Assembly (NCBI GenBank): GCA_031376265.1
Contig: JANMDK010000363.1
Span: 1 to 40,822 of the forward strand
Length of the DNA stretch: 40,822 nucleotides
Reading direction: 5' to 3'
Source of the DNA: SZAS-79 sp031376265
GTDB taxonomy: Bacteria; Pseudomonadota; Gammaproteobacteria; Burkholderiales; SG8-39
Shown here: in pieces, positions 7,391 to 13,946 of the stretch
Layout of the letters: each line of letters begins with the position of its first letter
Position numbering within the stretch: position 1 is the stretch's first letter
Program-made: the position numbers and the translations under genes
The notes under the pieces: generated by a model
The model's database searches: none
Seen by the model: the letters and a program-made list of their open reading frames with translations, nothing else
What the model was told of the DNA's origin: nothing

Positions 7391-8443
7391 ATGACCTTCT
7401 TGCGCCGCCTCACCGGCCTTTCCGTCGTTGCCCTCGCGCTGGTGCTCGCCGGCTGCGCCCAGAACCCCGCCCGCTCCGACGCCGATCTCGTCACAGAAGA
7501 CTTCATGGTCCCGGCCGCCGATCCGGGCTACCAGATCCACGTACGCAACAAGCGCCCGGCCGACCTTAATCGCTTCGCCCCCGGCAACATCATCCTGTTC
7601 GTCCACGGCGCGACCACGCCGCCGGAAGCCGGGTTCGACCTCAAGCTCGACGGCCTGTCGTGGATGGAGTGGATGGCGCGGCAAGGAAACGACGTTTACT
7701 TCGTCAGCGTGCGCGGTTACGGGCGCTCGACGCGGCCGAAAGAACTGGACGCGCCGCCGATGAGCAACCCGCCGGTCGTGCGCTTGCCGCAGGCCACCAG
7801 CGACGTGAACACCGCAGTGGATTTCATCCGTAAGCGCCGTGGAGTGGACAAGATCAGCCTGCTCGGGCACTCGTGGGGCACGACGATCATGGCGTCCTAC
7901 ACCGCGCAGCACAACGCCAAGGTGCACCGGCTCGCGCTGTTCGCGCCGCAGTGGATCCGCACCCAGGGGCAGTCGGCGGTCGATGCCGGCGGCCAGATCG
8001 GCGCCTACCGCATCGTGACCGAGGAGGGCGTGAGGAAGCGCCGCGCCGCCGGCCAGAAGCCCGGCGCGGTCGAAGGCCGCATGCCGGCGCACTGGTTCGA
8101 CGCCTACATGGAAGCGGCCCTGGCGAGCGACCCATGGTCGAAGACGCAGAACCCGCGTGCGTTTCGCGCGCCCAACGGCGTCGTGCTGGACGGGCGCGAG
8201 ACCTGGGGCCCGGGCAAGGCGCCCTACGACCCCGCGAACATCCGCGTGCCCACCTTCATCTTCATCGGCGAGCAGGACAACGACACGCCGCTCTACATGG
8301 CGCAGACCCTCTTCCCCCTGCTGGTGAACGCGCCTTCCAAGCGGATGGTCGTCCTGGGCGACGCCTCCCACGTGGTGCTCACCGAAAAGAACCGCATGCA
8401 GCTCTTCCGCGAGGTGCAGCTCTTTTTCGACGAAGGGCGATAA
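7391..8443 (+). CDS. alpha/beta-hydrolase fold lipoprotein
   Basis: The 350-residue product begins with a lipoprotein signal (residues 1-22, lipobox LAGC with Cys22), so it should be membrane-anchored, probably in the outer membrane. The hydrolase fold is shown by the oxyanion-side FVHGATTP segment, the nucleophile elbow GHSWG with Ser161, a late acid segment (FIGEQDNDTP) and a C-terminal His in DASHVVL. Hydrolysis of an ester or amide is likely; the substrate is unknown. AAGGAG about 9 bases before the ATG supports the start. It is divergent from livM, with only a short shared upstream region, and its stop codon touches a REP-like palindrome. Confidence 0.88.
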   Translation: MTFLRRLTGLSVVALALVLAGCAQNPARSDADLVTEDFMVPAADPGYQIHVRNKRPADLNRFAPGNIILFVHGATTPPEAGFDLKLDGLSWMEWMARQGNDVYFVSVRGYGRSTRPKELDAPPMSNPPVVRLPQATSDVNTAVDFIRKRRGVDKISLLGHSWGTTIMASYTAQHNAKVHRLALFAPQWIRTQGQSAVDAGGQIGAYRIVTEEGVRKRRAAGQKPGAVEGRMPAHWFDAYMEAALASDPWSKTQNPRAFRAPNGVVLDGRETWGPGKAPYDPANIRVPTFIFIGEQDNDTPLYMAQTLFPLLVNAPSKRMVVLGDASHVVLTEKNRMQLFREVQLFFDEGR

Positions 8444-8503
8444 TAAATCGGGTCAGAGTCGATTTATCGGACTGCATAAATCGACTCTGACCCCGTTAAT
8501 TTA
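8443..8503. repeat. REP-like palindrome, GGGTCAGAGTCGATTT type, fused to the 53-base repeat
   Basis: The left arm (8443-8467) and right arm (8476-8503) are inverted copies around an eight-base spacer. The right arm runs directly into the 53-base repeat at 8502. The element begins at the last base of the hydrolase stop codon. Confidence 0.8.
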
Positions 8504-8554
8504 TCGGCACCGATACACCAACTGGCAGGAGAGCCAATATCGGCGAGGTTCTCC
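8502..8554 (+). repeat. 53-base dispersed repeat, copy 2
   Basis: This copy contains a perfect hairpin TATCGG-CA-CCGATA at its 5' end and a second possible stem, GGAGAGCC with GGTTCTCC, allowing one G-U pair. It matches 3240-3292 at 48 of 53 positions. It ends 36 bases before the ATG of the Rid-family gene, so it may lie in that gene's leader. Confidence 0.65.
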
Positions 8555-8590
8555 AAAACAGAATGTTGCCACCCCCACCCGGAGAGAGCC

Positions 8591-8995
8591 ATGACCGCAG
8601 AGATCAAGTACGTCAATCCGACCACCCTGCCCGCGTCCGTGGGCTATTCGCAGGTGGTGGAGGTTCGCGCGGCGCGGACGATCTACATCGCCGGGCAGGT
8701 GCCGGTGGACAACAAGGGGGAGATCGTCGGCGTCGGGAATTTCGAGGCGCAGGTCGAGCAGGTGTTCAGGAACCTCGCCGCGGCGCTCGCGAGCGTCGGA
8801 TGTACGGCGCGCGACCTCGTGAAGATGACGGTGTTCGTGCGCGACATGGGCAACCTCCTGCAGTACCGCGCCGCGCGCCAGAAATTCCTGGGATCGGTGA
8901 CGCCCGTGGCGGCGCCTGCGGTCACGCTGGTGGAAGTCTCAAGCCTTTACGCGGACGAGATCCTGCTGGAAATCGAGGCCGTCGCCGCGGCCTGA
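8591..8995 (+). CDS. Rid (YjgF/YER057c/UK114) family protein lacking the key Arg
   Basis: The 134-residue product shows the Rid fold markers: YIAGQVPVDNKGEIV, a helix with NLAAALASVGC, DLVKMTVFVRDM, and the closing EILLEIEAVA. Active RidA enzymes, which deaminate reactive enamines/imines, use an Arg in the P-A-R-x-x-V-E-V motif. Here the aligned motif is P-A-V-T-L-V-E-V, so the Arg is replaced by Val111. That places it among the Rid subfamilies without demonstrated RidA deaminase activity, and the function is open. GGAGAGAG precedes the ATG at good distance. It follows the 53-base repeat and is convergent with the gene at 9001. Confidence 0.9.
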   Translation: MTAEIKYVNPTTLPASVGYSQVVEVRAARTIYIAGQVPVDNKGEIVGVGNFEAQVEQVFRNLAAALASVGCTARDLVKMTVFVRDMGNLLQYRAARQKFLGSVTPVAAPAVTLVEVSSLYADEILLEIEAVAAA

Positions 8996-9000
8996 AGGTT

Positions 9001-9429
9001 TCAGTTCAGGCTGGCGAACTGCGAGCGGTCGGCGAGCGACTGCCAGATCGAGTCTTTCGACGCCGCGATGTCGCGCGCCAGCCGATGGTCCCGCTTGGCC
9101 AGCGACTGGATTTTCGTGAGCAGCCGGTCATACGGCTCGCGCAGGGAGGACAGCTCCGGGTGGCCGGTCGCATAGGCCTGGCGGAACTGCTCCGAAAGCG
9201 CTTCGACTTCCGACCTCAACTCCGCCTTGCGGGCCGCGGGAATCGCCTTGGTATCGCGCAGGCGGTCTTCGAGCGCGCGCGCGCTGAGTTCCTCGACCCT
9301 CGGCGCGGCTGGCGTCAGCGCGTCGATCAGCATCGGGTTCATTGGCAGGGGTTGCGCCGCGAAGGACGCCGAGGCAACGCTAAGCGCCACGGCGCCAAGG
9401 AGGGACTGAAATTTCCGGTTCGGGGTCAT
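9001..9429 (-). CDS. exported helical protein, family member 1 (L-x-DR-x-x-F-A family)
   Basis: The start ATG 9429 (142 residues) is chosen because it places a signal peptide (to SASFAA, about residue 25) at the very N-terminus; the upstream ATG at 9459 adds ten basic residues. The mature part is charged and helical. It shares with the proteins at 10304 and 12980 the segments LEDRLRDTKAI, LR-x-PY-x-x-L and a terminal LADRSQFASLN. I know no named family for it. The leader on the minus strand contains small inverted repeats (GATTGG/CCAATC at 9445-9461; GGTAGC/GCTACC at 9449-9474). Periplasmic location is inferred; function unknown. Confidence 0.75.
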   Translation of the reverse strand: MTPNRKFQSLLGAVALSVASASFAAQPLPMNPMLIDALTPAAPRVEELSARALEDRLRDTKAIPAARKAELRSEVEALSEQFRQAYATGHPELSSLREPYDRLLTKIQSLAKRDHRLARDIAASKDSIWQSLADRSQFASLN

Positions 9430-9525
9430 CTTTGGGCGCCTCTGGATTGGTAGCGCCAATCTAGGCCCGCTACCCAGCCTCGTCTGTCCTCCGATCGCCC
9501 ACGGCTGCGTAAGAAAAACGGGGGG

Positions 9526-10122
9526 CTATCGCTTCTCGAACTTGGGGAGCGCCATGAGCACGAAAGCGGTCCAGGCCACGGCGGCGCAGGCCGCGGCGGC
9601 AACGTCGCTCATGTAATGGGCCCCCAAGTACATTCTCGAAATCGCGACCAGCGCCACCATCAGCAGGAAGGCGGCCACGCAGCAGGCGCGCGCAGCAAGG
9701 CTTTCGAGCCGCGAGATCAGCACCACCGCGAAAATACCGTAGAAGAGCGTGGTGCCCGCCGTGTGGCCGCTCGGAAAGCTGTAGCTCGTCAGCGTGACGA
9801 TCGGATGCTCGAAGGTCGGGCGCGTCCGCAGGTAGGCAAGCTTGAGCGCCGAGTTGAACAGCATGCCCGTGGTGACGACGACAACCACGCGCCGCGCCCA
9901 ATACCAGTCGCCCTGCGAAGCGAGGATCCCGGCCACGACCAGCGTGTAGACCGAGATCGAGGCCACGTCGTGGACCAGCGAAACGTCGAGGAAGAACTTG
10001 TTGAGCGCCGGCGTCGCATGCGCATGGAGCCAGTTGGCGACGCGCACATCGAGCAGCACCAGGGGCGCACCCGTGGCGACGTCCTCGGCGATGGCGAAGA
10101 ACACCCCGCCCGCGACCAGCAA
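9526..10122 (-). CDS. PAP2-family phosphatase, integral membrane
   Basis: All three PAP2 acid-phosphatase motifs are present: K-x6-RP (KLAYLRTRP), SGH (FPSGHTAG) and SR-x5-H-x3-D (SRMYLGAHYMSD). The rest is hydrophobic with about five to six membrane segments, as in undecaprenyl- or lipid-phosphate phosphatases. The coordinates use TTG 10122 (198 residues), but the frame stays open and protein-like for 33 more codons up to CTG 10221. That CTG has GAGGAG six bases upstream, a better ribosome site than any for TTG. The true protein may therefore be about 231 residues with a rare CTG start. It precedes the family-1 exported protein on the same strand. Confidence 0.9.
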   Translation of the reverse strand: MLVAGGVFFAIAEDVATGAPLVLLDVRVANWLHAHATPALNKFFLDVSLVHDVASISVYTLVVAGILASQGDWYWARRVVVVVTTGMLFNSALKLAYLRTRPTFEHPIVTLTSYSFPSGHTAGTTLFYGIFAVVLISRLESLAARACCVAAFLLMVALVAISRMYLGAHYMSDVAAAACAAVAWTAFVLMALPKFEKR

Positions 10123-10303
10123 CGCAGCGGCACCGACCGCGGACAGAAACCGGCGATGGGCCTCGGATTTCGGATATCGGGCGCCTTTGGCTTCGTTGCT
10201 TAGGGCGAGTTCGTTCTGCAGCGCCTTCTCCTCAAAGAGCCGAGGCTAGACGACGATGCCGGGGTCGTCTGTGAAGGACCACACTTTCAGTGTAGTGCAG
10301 GAA

Positions 10304-10717
10304 TTAATTCATCATCGCGAACTGCGTGCGGTCCGCGAGCCTCTCGAAGATCGTATCCTTGGCGGCCAAAATGTCGCGCGCAAGCGCAGGATCCTGGCCC
10401 AGCATGCCGTCGATCCTGGCGATCAGGGTGTTGTAGGGCTGGCGCAGCGCGCGGATCTGGGGCGCGCTATTGCCGCTTGCATGCGCCGTGCGGAATTTCG
10501 CGAGCAGCCCGTCGATCTCCGACTTGAGCGAAAGCTTCTTGAGGCCGCCGATCGCTTTGGTCGCGCGAAGCCGGTCCTCGAGCTGCGTGAGGTTCATCTG
10601 GTTGGCCTGGAGTTCTTCGGTGCTCGGGTCGTCGACGGCGGGGCCGGCGAAAGAAGCGGACGCGAGCCCGAGAGCCACCGCGCCGAGCAGTACTCTGAAT
10701 TTGTGGTGGATTTTCAT
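10304..10717 (-). CDS. exported helical protein, family member 2 (L-x-DR-x-x-F-A family)
   Basis: The 137-residue product has a signal peptide (to SASFAG, about residue 24) and a mature helical part. That part aligns along its length with the proteins at 9001 and 12980: MNLTQLEDRLRATKAI, then a Lys/Glu-rich helix with KFRTAHASGN, LRQPYNTLIARID, LGQDPALARDI and the end LADRTQFAMMN. Downstream on its strand a short hairpin (CACACT/AGTGTG region near 10280) may end the transcript. Three paralogues within 4.4 kb argue for local duplication and divergence. Location is periplasmic by inference; role unknown. Confidence 0.78.
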   Translation of the reverse strand: MKIHHKFRVLLGAVALGLASASFAGPAVDDPSTEELQANQMNLTQLEDRLRATKAIGGLKKLSLKSEIDGLLAKFRTAHASGNSAPQIRALRQPYNTLIARIDGMLGQDPALARDILAAKDTIFERLADRTQFAMMN

Positions 10718-10824
10718 GGTCTGGCCGCAGGATTGGAATGACCCGAAGATAAATTCCCTGCGCCCGGGCGTCTGTCGCCTCGAGGTCTTTCCCGCCCGTC
10801 AGAAATATCCGTCGCCTGGGTGTC

Positions 10825-11001
10825 CTAGCACCCGCCAACGCGCCTCGCGGAGAGCTTGTTCTGGGTAACGAGGCTCTGCCCGCCCACATTGGCCTTGGCA
10901 TCGATGGGGGTGATGCACTGGCTGATCTTGAAAGGCGTCGGCGTGAAGCCCGGCGTCGACGGCGAGCGCGACTCCATGTTGATCTCCCACAGGCCGGCCG
11001 T
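10825..11001 (-). pseudogene. remnant of a DUF3617-type protein (N-terminal part only)
   Basis: On the minus strand the frame reads TAGLWEINMESRSP, then TPTPFKISQCITPIDA, then ends at a TAG (10825-10827) after about 59 residues. The opening G-L-W-E-I and the later Q-C-I-T-P-x-D-A are typical of DUF3617 proteins, which are normally exported and about twice as long with further cysteines. No signal peptide frame joins upstream and the C-terminal half is missing, so it looks like a decayed gene. The assignment rests on two short motifs only. Confidence 0.4.
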
Positions 11002-11156
11002 TAGGCAGATTAGACACCCTTGTGTAGGCGATAGCCGACGCCCACCAACAGCGGAGCGCGGACAGAATTCCCAGGCGACTGCGGGGAAGATCGAAGTTCA
11101 CGAGGGCTGACGAGCAACGGCGTGCCGCAACAGTAATTCCAGCCGCGTTCGGAAGG

Positions 11157-11215
11157 CCCGCCGCAAGGCGGGGCAGTAAGCGCGGGGGGCCCTCCAGCCC
11201 TCCGCGTGTTTTTTT
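11157..11215 (+). terminator. double hairpin with T7 tract, no obvious upstream plus-strand gene
   Basis: A perfect stem CCCGCC-GCAA-GGCGGG (11157-11172) is followed by a nine-base stem (11181-11189 with 11198-11206, one G-U pair) and seven T residues (11209-11215). This is a good rho-independent terminator for plus-strand transcription. The plus strand before it (about 10980-11157) shows no convincing protein gene. It may end an unrecognised small RNA or read-through transcript. Confidence 0.55.
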
Positions 11216-11223
11216 GGGCCTGC

Positions 11224-11403
11224 CTACTTCTTCTTGAGGTAGGTCCGCACCGCTTCTGCACTGTTGCCGACCGCGCGGACCGCTGCGCGCAAGGCGTTCT
11301 GGGTGCAGCCCAGCGAGTTGCACCAGAAGCGCACCTCGTATTCCTGGCCGAAGCCGATGAGGGTGCGGTCGAGGCCTTTTTTCGATTTATCGTCGTTTGA
11401 CAT
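11224..11403 (-). CDS. DUF3606 protein, copy 1
   Basis: Starting at ATG 11403 gives a 59-residue protein with the DUF3606 pattern: MSNDDKSKKG, an acidic/aromatic EYEVRFWCNSLGCT segment, then ALRAAVRAVGNSAEAVRTYL and a Lys-rich end. The longer ATG at 11472 adds residues foreign to the family. These small, cytoplasmic proteins are widespread in proteobacteria and have no established function. A second copy lies at 12494-12673. It is divergent from the Gly/Tyr/Pro/Gln-rich exported protein at 11574, sharing a 170-base upstream region. Confidence 0.82.
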   Translation of the reverse strand: MSNDDKSKKGLDRTLIGFGQEYEVRFWCNSLGCTQNALRAAVRAVGNSAEAVRTYLKKK

Positions 11404-11486
11404 TATGCAAGGATGCCAGAACTTCGCCCCGCCATCCGTGCGGTGCATAACGTCCGGGCCAAGCCTCCTCACTGCCGGGCCTCATT

Positions 11487-11503
11487 TGTAAGCGGGTTTT
11501 ACA
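11487..11503. promoter_or_regulatory. TGTAAGCGG-x-TTTTACA motif, copy 1
   Basis: TGTAAGCGGGTTTTACA lies in the divergent region, centred about 79 bases before ATG 11574 and 92 before ATG 11403. A nearly identical motif with one extra base lies at 12896-12913, about 75 bases before ATG 12980. TGTAA/TTACA ends make it a short inverted repeat; a promoter or operator is inferred. Confidence 0.4.
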
Positions 11504-11573
11504 CTTAATTTCTGGCTAGTCCGGGTCAGGCGGCGTCCAATGGATCCAATCAACCCATCCGGTAAGGTTCCGA

Positions 11574-12023
11574 ATGAAACTCGTAAAAGCAGTCTTGGCA
11601 GCAGCGGCAATCGCGACGGCGGCGGCGCCGGCATTCGCTGAGGCCGCCGGACGGGGCGGCTACTCGGGCCGCTCCTACAGCGGGCATCATGGCGGAGGGC
11701 ATCATGGTGGCGGGCACTACGGCGGCTACCGGGGCGGCTACGGGCGCAGCGTCGCCTTCGGGTTCGCTGCCGCCCTGCCGTTCATTGCGGCTGCCTCCTA
11801 CTACGCGCCCGCCTACTACGCGCCGGCTTACTACCCGCCTGCCCCGGCTTATTACCCGCCGGCGGCTTACGGCCCGGACTACGGCTACGGCCAAGGCTAT
11901 GCACAGCCGCAATACCAGCAGCAGCCTTACGCGGACCAGTATTCCTACCCGCAGCAGTATCCCCAGCAGGGCTACCAACAGCCGTACCAGCAGCCTTCGT
12001 ATCCGCAGTACCCGCGGTACTAA
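11574..12023 (+). CDS. exported Gly/Tyr/Pro/Gln-rich low-complexity protein
   Basis: The 149-residue product has a signal peptide (to PAFAEA, about residue 23) and then four low-complexity zones: Gly/His-rich (SGHHGGGHHGGGHYGG), a short hydrophobic stretch (residues about 58-75), Tyr/Ala/Pro repeats of the YYAPAYY type, and a Gln/Tyr/Pro-rich tail ending PQYPRY. The His cluster could bind metal, but no fold is recognisable. It resembles the Tyr-rich exported protein at 14043 in start and composition. A terminator follows directly. Location is outside the cytoplasm; function unknown. Confidence 0.72.
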   Translation: MKLVKAVLAAAAIATAAAPAFAEAAGRGGYSGRSYSGHHGGGHHGGGHYGGYRGGYGRSVAFGFAAALPFIAAASYYAPAYYAPAYYPPAPAYYPPAAYGPDYGYGQGYAQPQYQQQPYADQYSYPQQYPQQGYQQPYQQPSYPQYPRY

Positions 12024-12043
12024 GACGCAGCCTAGGATCCATG

Positions 12044-12085
12044 CGCCGGTCCCGGTGGCAAATTGCCGCCCGGGCCGGCGTTTTT
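12044..12085 (+). terminator. intrinsic terminator after the 11574 gene
   Basis: A long GC-rich stem (CGCCGG...CCGGCG outer part, GGCAA/TTGCC inner part) spans 12044-12080 and is followed by five T residues. It separates the plus-strand gene from the convergent DUF883-type gene ending at 12090. Confidence 0.8.
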
Positions 12086-12089
12086 GCGT

Positions 12090-12383
12090 CTAGCGGAACA
12101 GGCGCCCGACGATCAGCGCGGCTACGACCGCAATGCCGACCGCCTTGAGGGGATTGGCGGAGATATAGCTCGAAGTCTGGTCTACAACCTTGCCTTGCGC
12201 TGCCGAAAGCTCGTCGCCGCGCTTGCCCAGCCAGGCGGTTGCGTCGGTGCGGGCGATCGCTGCGCGGTCCGAAGCCTTTTCTACGATTGCCTTTACCTGC
12301 GATTCCGCGTCGCCGATGGCTGACTTGAACGCGGTGGATGCCTTGTCGATCGCCGAAATGGTCTCGTCCGATGCTGCTTTCAT
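12090..12383 (-). CDS. DUF883/ElaB-YqjD-type membrane-anchored protein, copy 1
   Basis: From ATG 12383 the protein has 97 residues: an amphipathic helical N-terminal part rich in Ala/Lys/Asp (coiled-coil-like) and a C-terminal membrane segment with the family-typical end YISANPLKAVGIAVVAALIVGRLFR. ElaB/YqjD relatives in E. coli are inner-membrane, ribosome-associated stationary-phase proteins; the same role here is only an inference. It is the last gene of a likely three-gene minus-strand group with the DUF3606 protein (12494) and the 25-residue membrane peptide (12696). A paralogue lies at 14527. Confidence 0.85.
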   Translation of the reverse strand: MKAASDETISAIDKASTAFKSAIGDAESQVKAIVEKASDRAAIARTDATAWLGKRGDELSAAQGKVVDQTSSYISANPLKAVGIAVVAALIVGRLFR

Positions 12384-12493
12384 GGGATTTTCCTGGTGGG
12401 AGGTGCTGGCACGGAGTCGCGCCATGGGGCATGGTCCGCCGTGCGCAAGCGAATGGCTGTGCGGCAGCGAACGTTAAGGGCGCCACGCCCCGG

Positions 12494-12673
12494 CTACATG
12501 CTCAGGGCGGCGCGCCGCACCTTGTCGGCTGCGGCGCCGACCTTGGCGACCAGTTCCTTGAGCTTCGACTCGCTCACCCGGAGTTCCCTCGTCCAGTACT
12601 TCACCTCCTGGATTTCATCGAGGTTGATGCGCGAGCGGTCCGGTATTGCGCGCACCGGCCGATACTCTTCCAT
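12494..12673 (-). CDS. DUF3606 protein, copy 2
   Basis: ATG 12673 to TAG 12494 encodes 59 residues: MEEYRPVRAIPDRSRINLDE, then IQEVKYWTRELRVSESKLKE, then LVAKVGAAADKVRRAALSM. The PDRSRINLDE, E-V-K-Y-W and L-x-x-x-V-x-x-V-G elements match DUF3606. It is about as long as copy 1 (11224) but clearly diverged. The gene is short and easily missed. It sits between a 25-residue membrane peptide gene and a DUF883-type gene, all on the minus strand. Confidence 0.75.
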   Translation of the reverse strand: MEEYRPVRAIPDRSRINLDEIQEVKYWTRELRVSESKLKELVAKVGAAADKVRRAALSM

Positions 12674-12695
12674 TGCTGCGAACGCGACGCGATTC

Positions 12696-12773
12696 TCAGT
12701 GGAAAATCAGGTACAGCACGACCAGCAGCACGGCGGGAATGCCGAGAAACCAGCCGAGGACATATTTACCCAT
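12696..12773 (-). CDS. 25-residue single-span membrane peptide
   Basis: ATG 12773 to TGA 12696 encodes MGKYVLGWFLGIPAVLLVVL followed by YLIFH. The ORF is preceded by AGGAG with ideal spacing, which is the main reason to accept it. The product is one hydrophobic helix with a basic N-terminus and no soluble domain. Similar one-helix peptides are common in betaproteobacterial genomes, but I cannot name a characterised one. As first gene of the minus-strand group with DUF3606 and DUF883 proteins it may be part of an envelope-stress set. Confidence 0.65.
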   Translation of the reverse strand: MGKYVLGWFLGIPAVLLVVLYLIFH

Positions 12774-12864
12774 GACGATCTCCTTGTGGATTGAGGTGGA
12801 AACGAATGCACCAAGCATGGGGCGTTCATATTTAATTTGTAATAGTCCGATCCCAATTCATCCG

Positions 12865-12880
12865 GTAGGAATGCCCCTAC
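12865..12880. promoter_or_regulatory. inverted repeat GTAGG-N6-CCTAC in a divergent promoter region
   Basis: GTAGGAATGCCCCTAC differs at two positions from the site at 14911-14926. It is centred about 100 bases before ATG 12773 (minus strand) and 107 before ATG 12980 (plus strand), so it could serve either direction. Confidence 0.45.
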
Positions 12881-12895
12881 ACGCCCGGAAACAAA

Positions 12896-12913
12896 TGTAA
12901 GCGGCCTTTTACA
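12896..12913. promoter_or_regulatory. TGTAAGCGG-xx-TTTTACA motif, copy 2
   Basis: TGTAAGCGGCCTTTTACA repeats the motif at 11487-11503 with one extra base. It lies between the GTAGG-N6-CCTAC site and ATG 12980. Confidence 0.4.
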
Positions 12914-12979
12914 GAATAGAGGTGGATCATGTTGGCGAATCGGGGTCCAATGTCGGTCAACCCCTTACAAGGACCCGAG

Positions 12980-13399
12980 ATGACCTTCCGACGCCAGATC
13001 ACCGCCGCTGCCAAGGCCGCCCTCGTCGCAGGCGCATTCGCCACTGCCGCTTTCGCCCCTGCCTCGTTCGCCGCCGGCGAAAACGAGGCCGCTGTGCAAG
13101 CCCAGGGCCACGAAATGAACCTCACGGAACTCGAGCAGCGGGTGCGCGATACGCGTGCGATCTCGGTGTTCCAGAAGCTCGCCCTGCAGCGCGAGGTCAA
13201 CGACCTTCTCGCCCGCTTTCGCAATGCGCACTCGGGCAGCCAGAACGAAGTCTCCTCGCTGCGGCGGCCGTACGAGCGGCTGATCGCCAGCATCCAGTCG
13301 CAGCTCGGCCGCGACCCGAAGCTCTCGAGCGAGATTTCCGCGTCGCGTGAAGCGATCTGGGTTGTGCTCACCGACCGGACCAAATTCGCCAGCCTGTAA
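12980..13399 (+). CDS. exported helical protein, family member 3 (L-x-DR-x-x-F-A family)
   Basis: The start ATG 12980 (139 residues) has AAGGA about 7 bases upstream and puts the signal peptide (to ASFAAGE, about residue 32) at the N-terminus; ATG 12929 upstream would precede it with an unrelated leader. The mature part aligns with the proteins at 9001 and 10304: MNLTELEQRVRDTRAI, ALQREVNDLLARFRNAH, LRRPYERLIASIQ, LGRDPKLSSEI and the end LTDRTKFASL. Unlike its paralogues it is on the plus strand, and it carries both upstream motifs described at 12865 and 12896. Function unknown. Confidence 0.8.
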   Translation: MTFRRQITAAAKAALVAGAFATAAFAPASFAAGENEAAVQAQGHEMNLTELEQRVRDTRAISVFQKLALQREVNDLLARFRNAHSGSQNEVSSLRRPYERLIASIQSQLGRDPKLSSEISASREAIWVVLTDRTKFASL

Positions 13400-13433
13400 G
13401 TTGTAACAGCGTTTTTCGCGAGGTCGTTTCCCC

Positions 13434-13946
13434 ATGGATCGCCGCCTGCTTGCCTTCGGCATCGTCCCGATGCTGCTGCTTGCCTCCTGCTCGACCCCAA
13501 GCCAGAGCGTTTCACCCGAGGCCAATGCGCCCCTCCACGAGGCCCAGGCCTACGCGCCCCAGGTGGCCCTCGCGCCGGCGTTGCCGCCCCGGGCGCCCGC
13601 CTCGCGTGCCGCCTCGGTCGACGGGTATAAAAAACTGTTCGCCGAGCGCATCTACCAAAGCAACCCGGACGTGTTCCACGATCCGCTGCCGAAGATCCTC
13701 AAGTCCATCGTGATCCTCGACGTGACCATCGACCGCGACGGGCGCGTCTCGAAAGTGTTCGTCACCCGCTCCAACGGCTTCAAGCAGCTCGAAAAAATCG
13801 CGTTAAGCAACGTCCACCGCGCCGCGCCCTTCGCGGCGCCCGCCGGCCTTCGCAACCGCAGCGACGGCTCGCTCAATTTCATGGAAACTTTCCTGTTCCG
13901 CGACGACGGGCGTTTCCAGGTGCGCAGCCTCGCTGGCGTCCAGTAA
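13434..13946 (+). CDS. lipoprotein with TonB C-terminal-like domain
   Basis: The 170-residue product has a lipoprotein signal (LLASC, Cys19), a Pro/Ala-rich linker (residues about 25-60) and a C-terminal domain resembling TonB-C: YQSNPDVFHDPLPKILKSIV, VTIDRDGRVSKVFVTRSNG and an FAAP segment. It lacks the usual N-terminal membrane helix of TonB; a lipid anchor takes its place. No ExbB/ExbD or TonB-dependent receptor lies nearby, so energy transduction is doubtful and a periplasmic binding or scaffold role is more likely. It follows family-3 protein by 34 bases and may share its transcript. Confidence 0.75.
   Translation: MDRRLLAFGIVPMLLLASCSTPSQSVSPEANAPLHEAQAYAPQVALAPALPPRAPASRAASVDGYKKLFAERIYQSNPDVFHDPLPKILKSIVILDVTIDRDGRVSKVFVTRSNGFKQLEKIALSNVHRAAPFAAPAGLRNRSDGSLNFMETFLFRDDGRFQVRSLAGVQ

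Noticed and set aside
3240..8554. 53-base repeat as a riboswitch
   Set aside because: It resembles no known class, lies upstream of a gene in only one copy, and between gene ends in the other.
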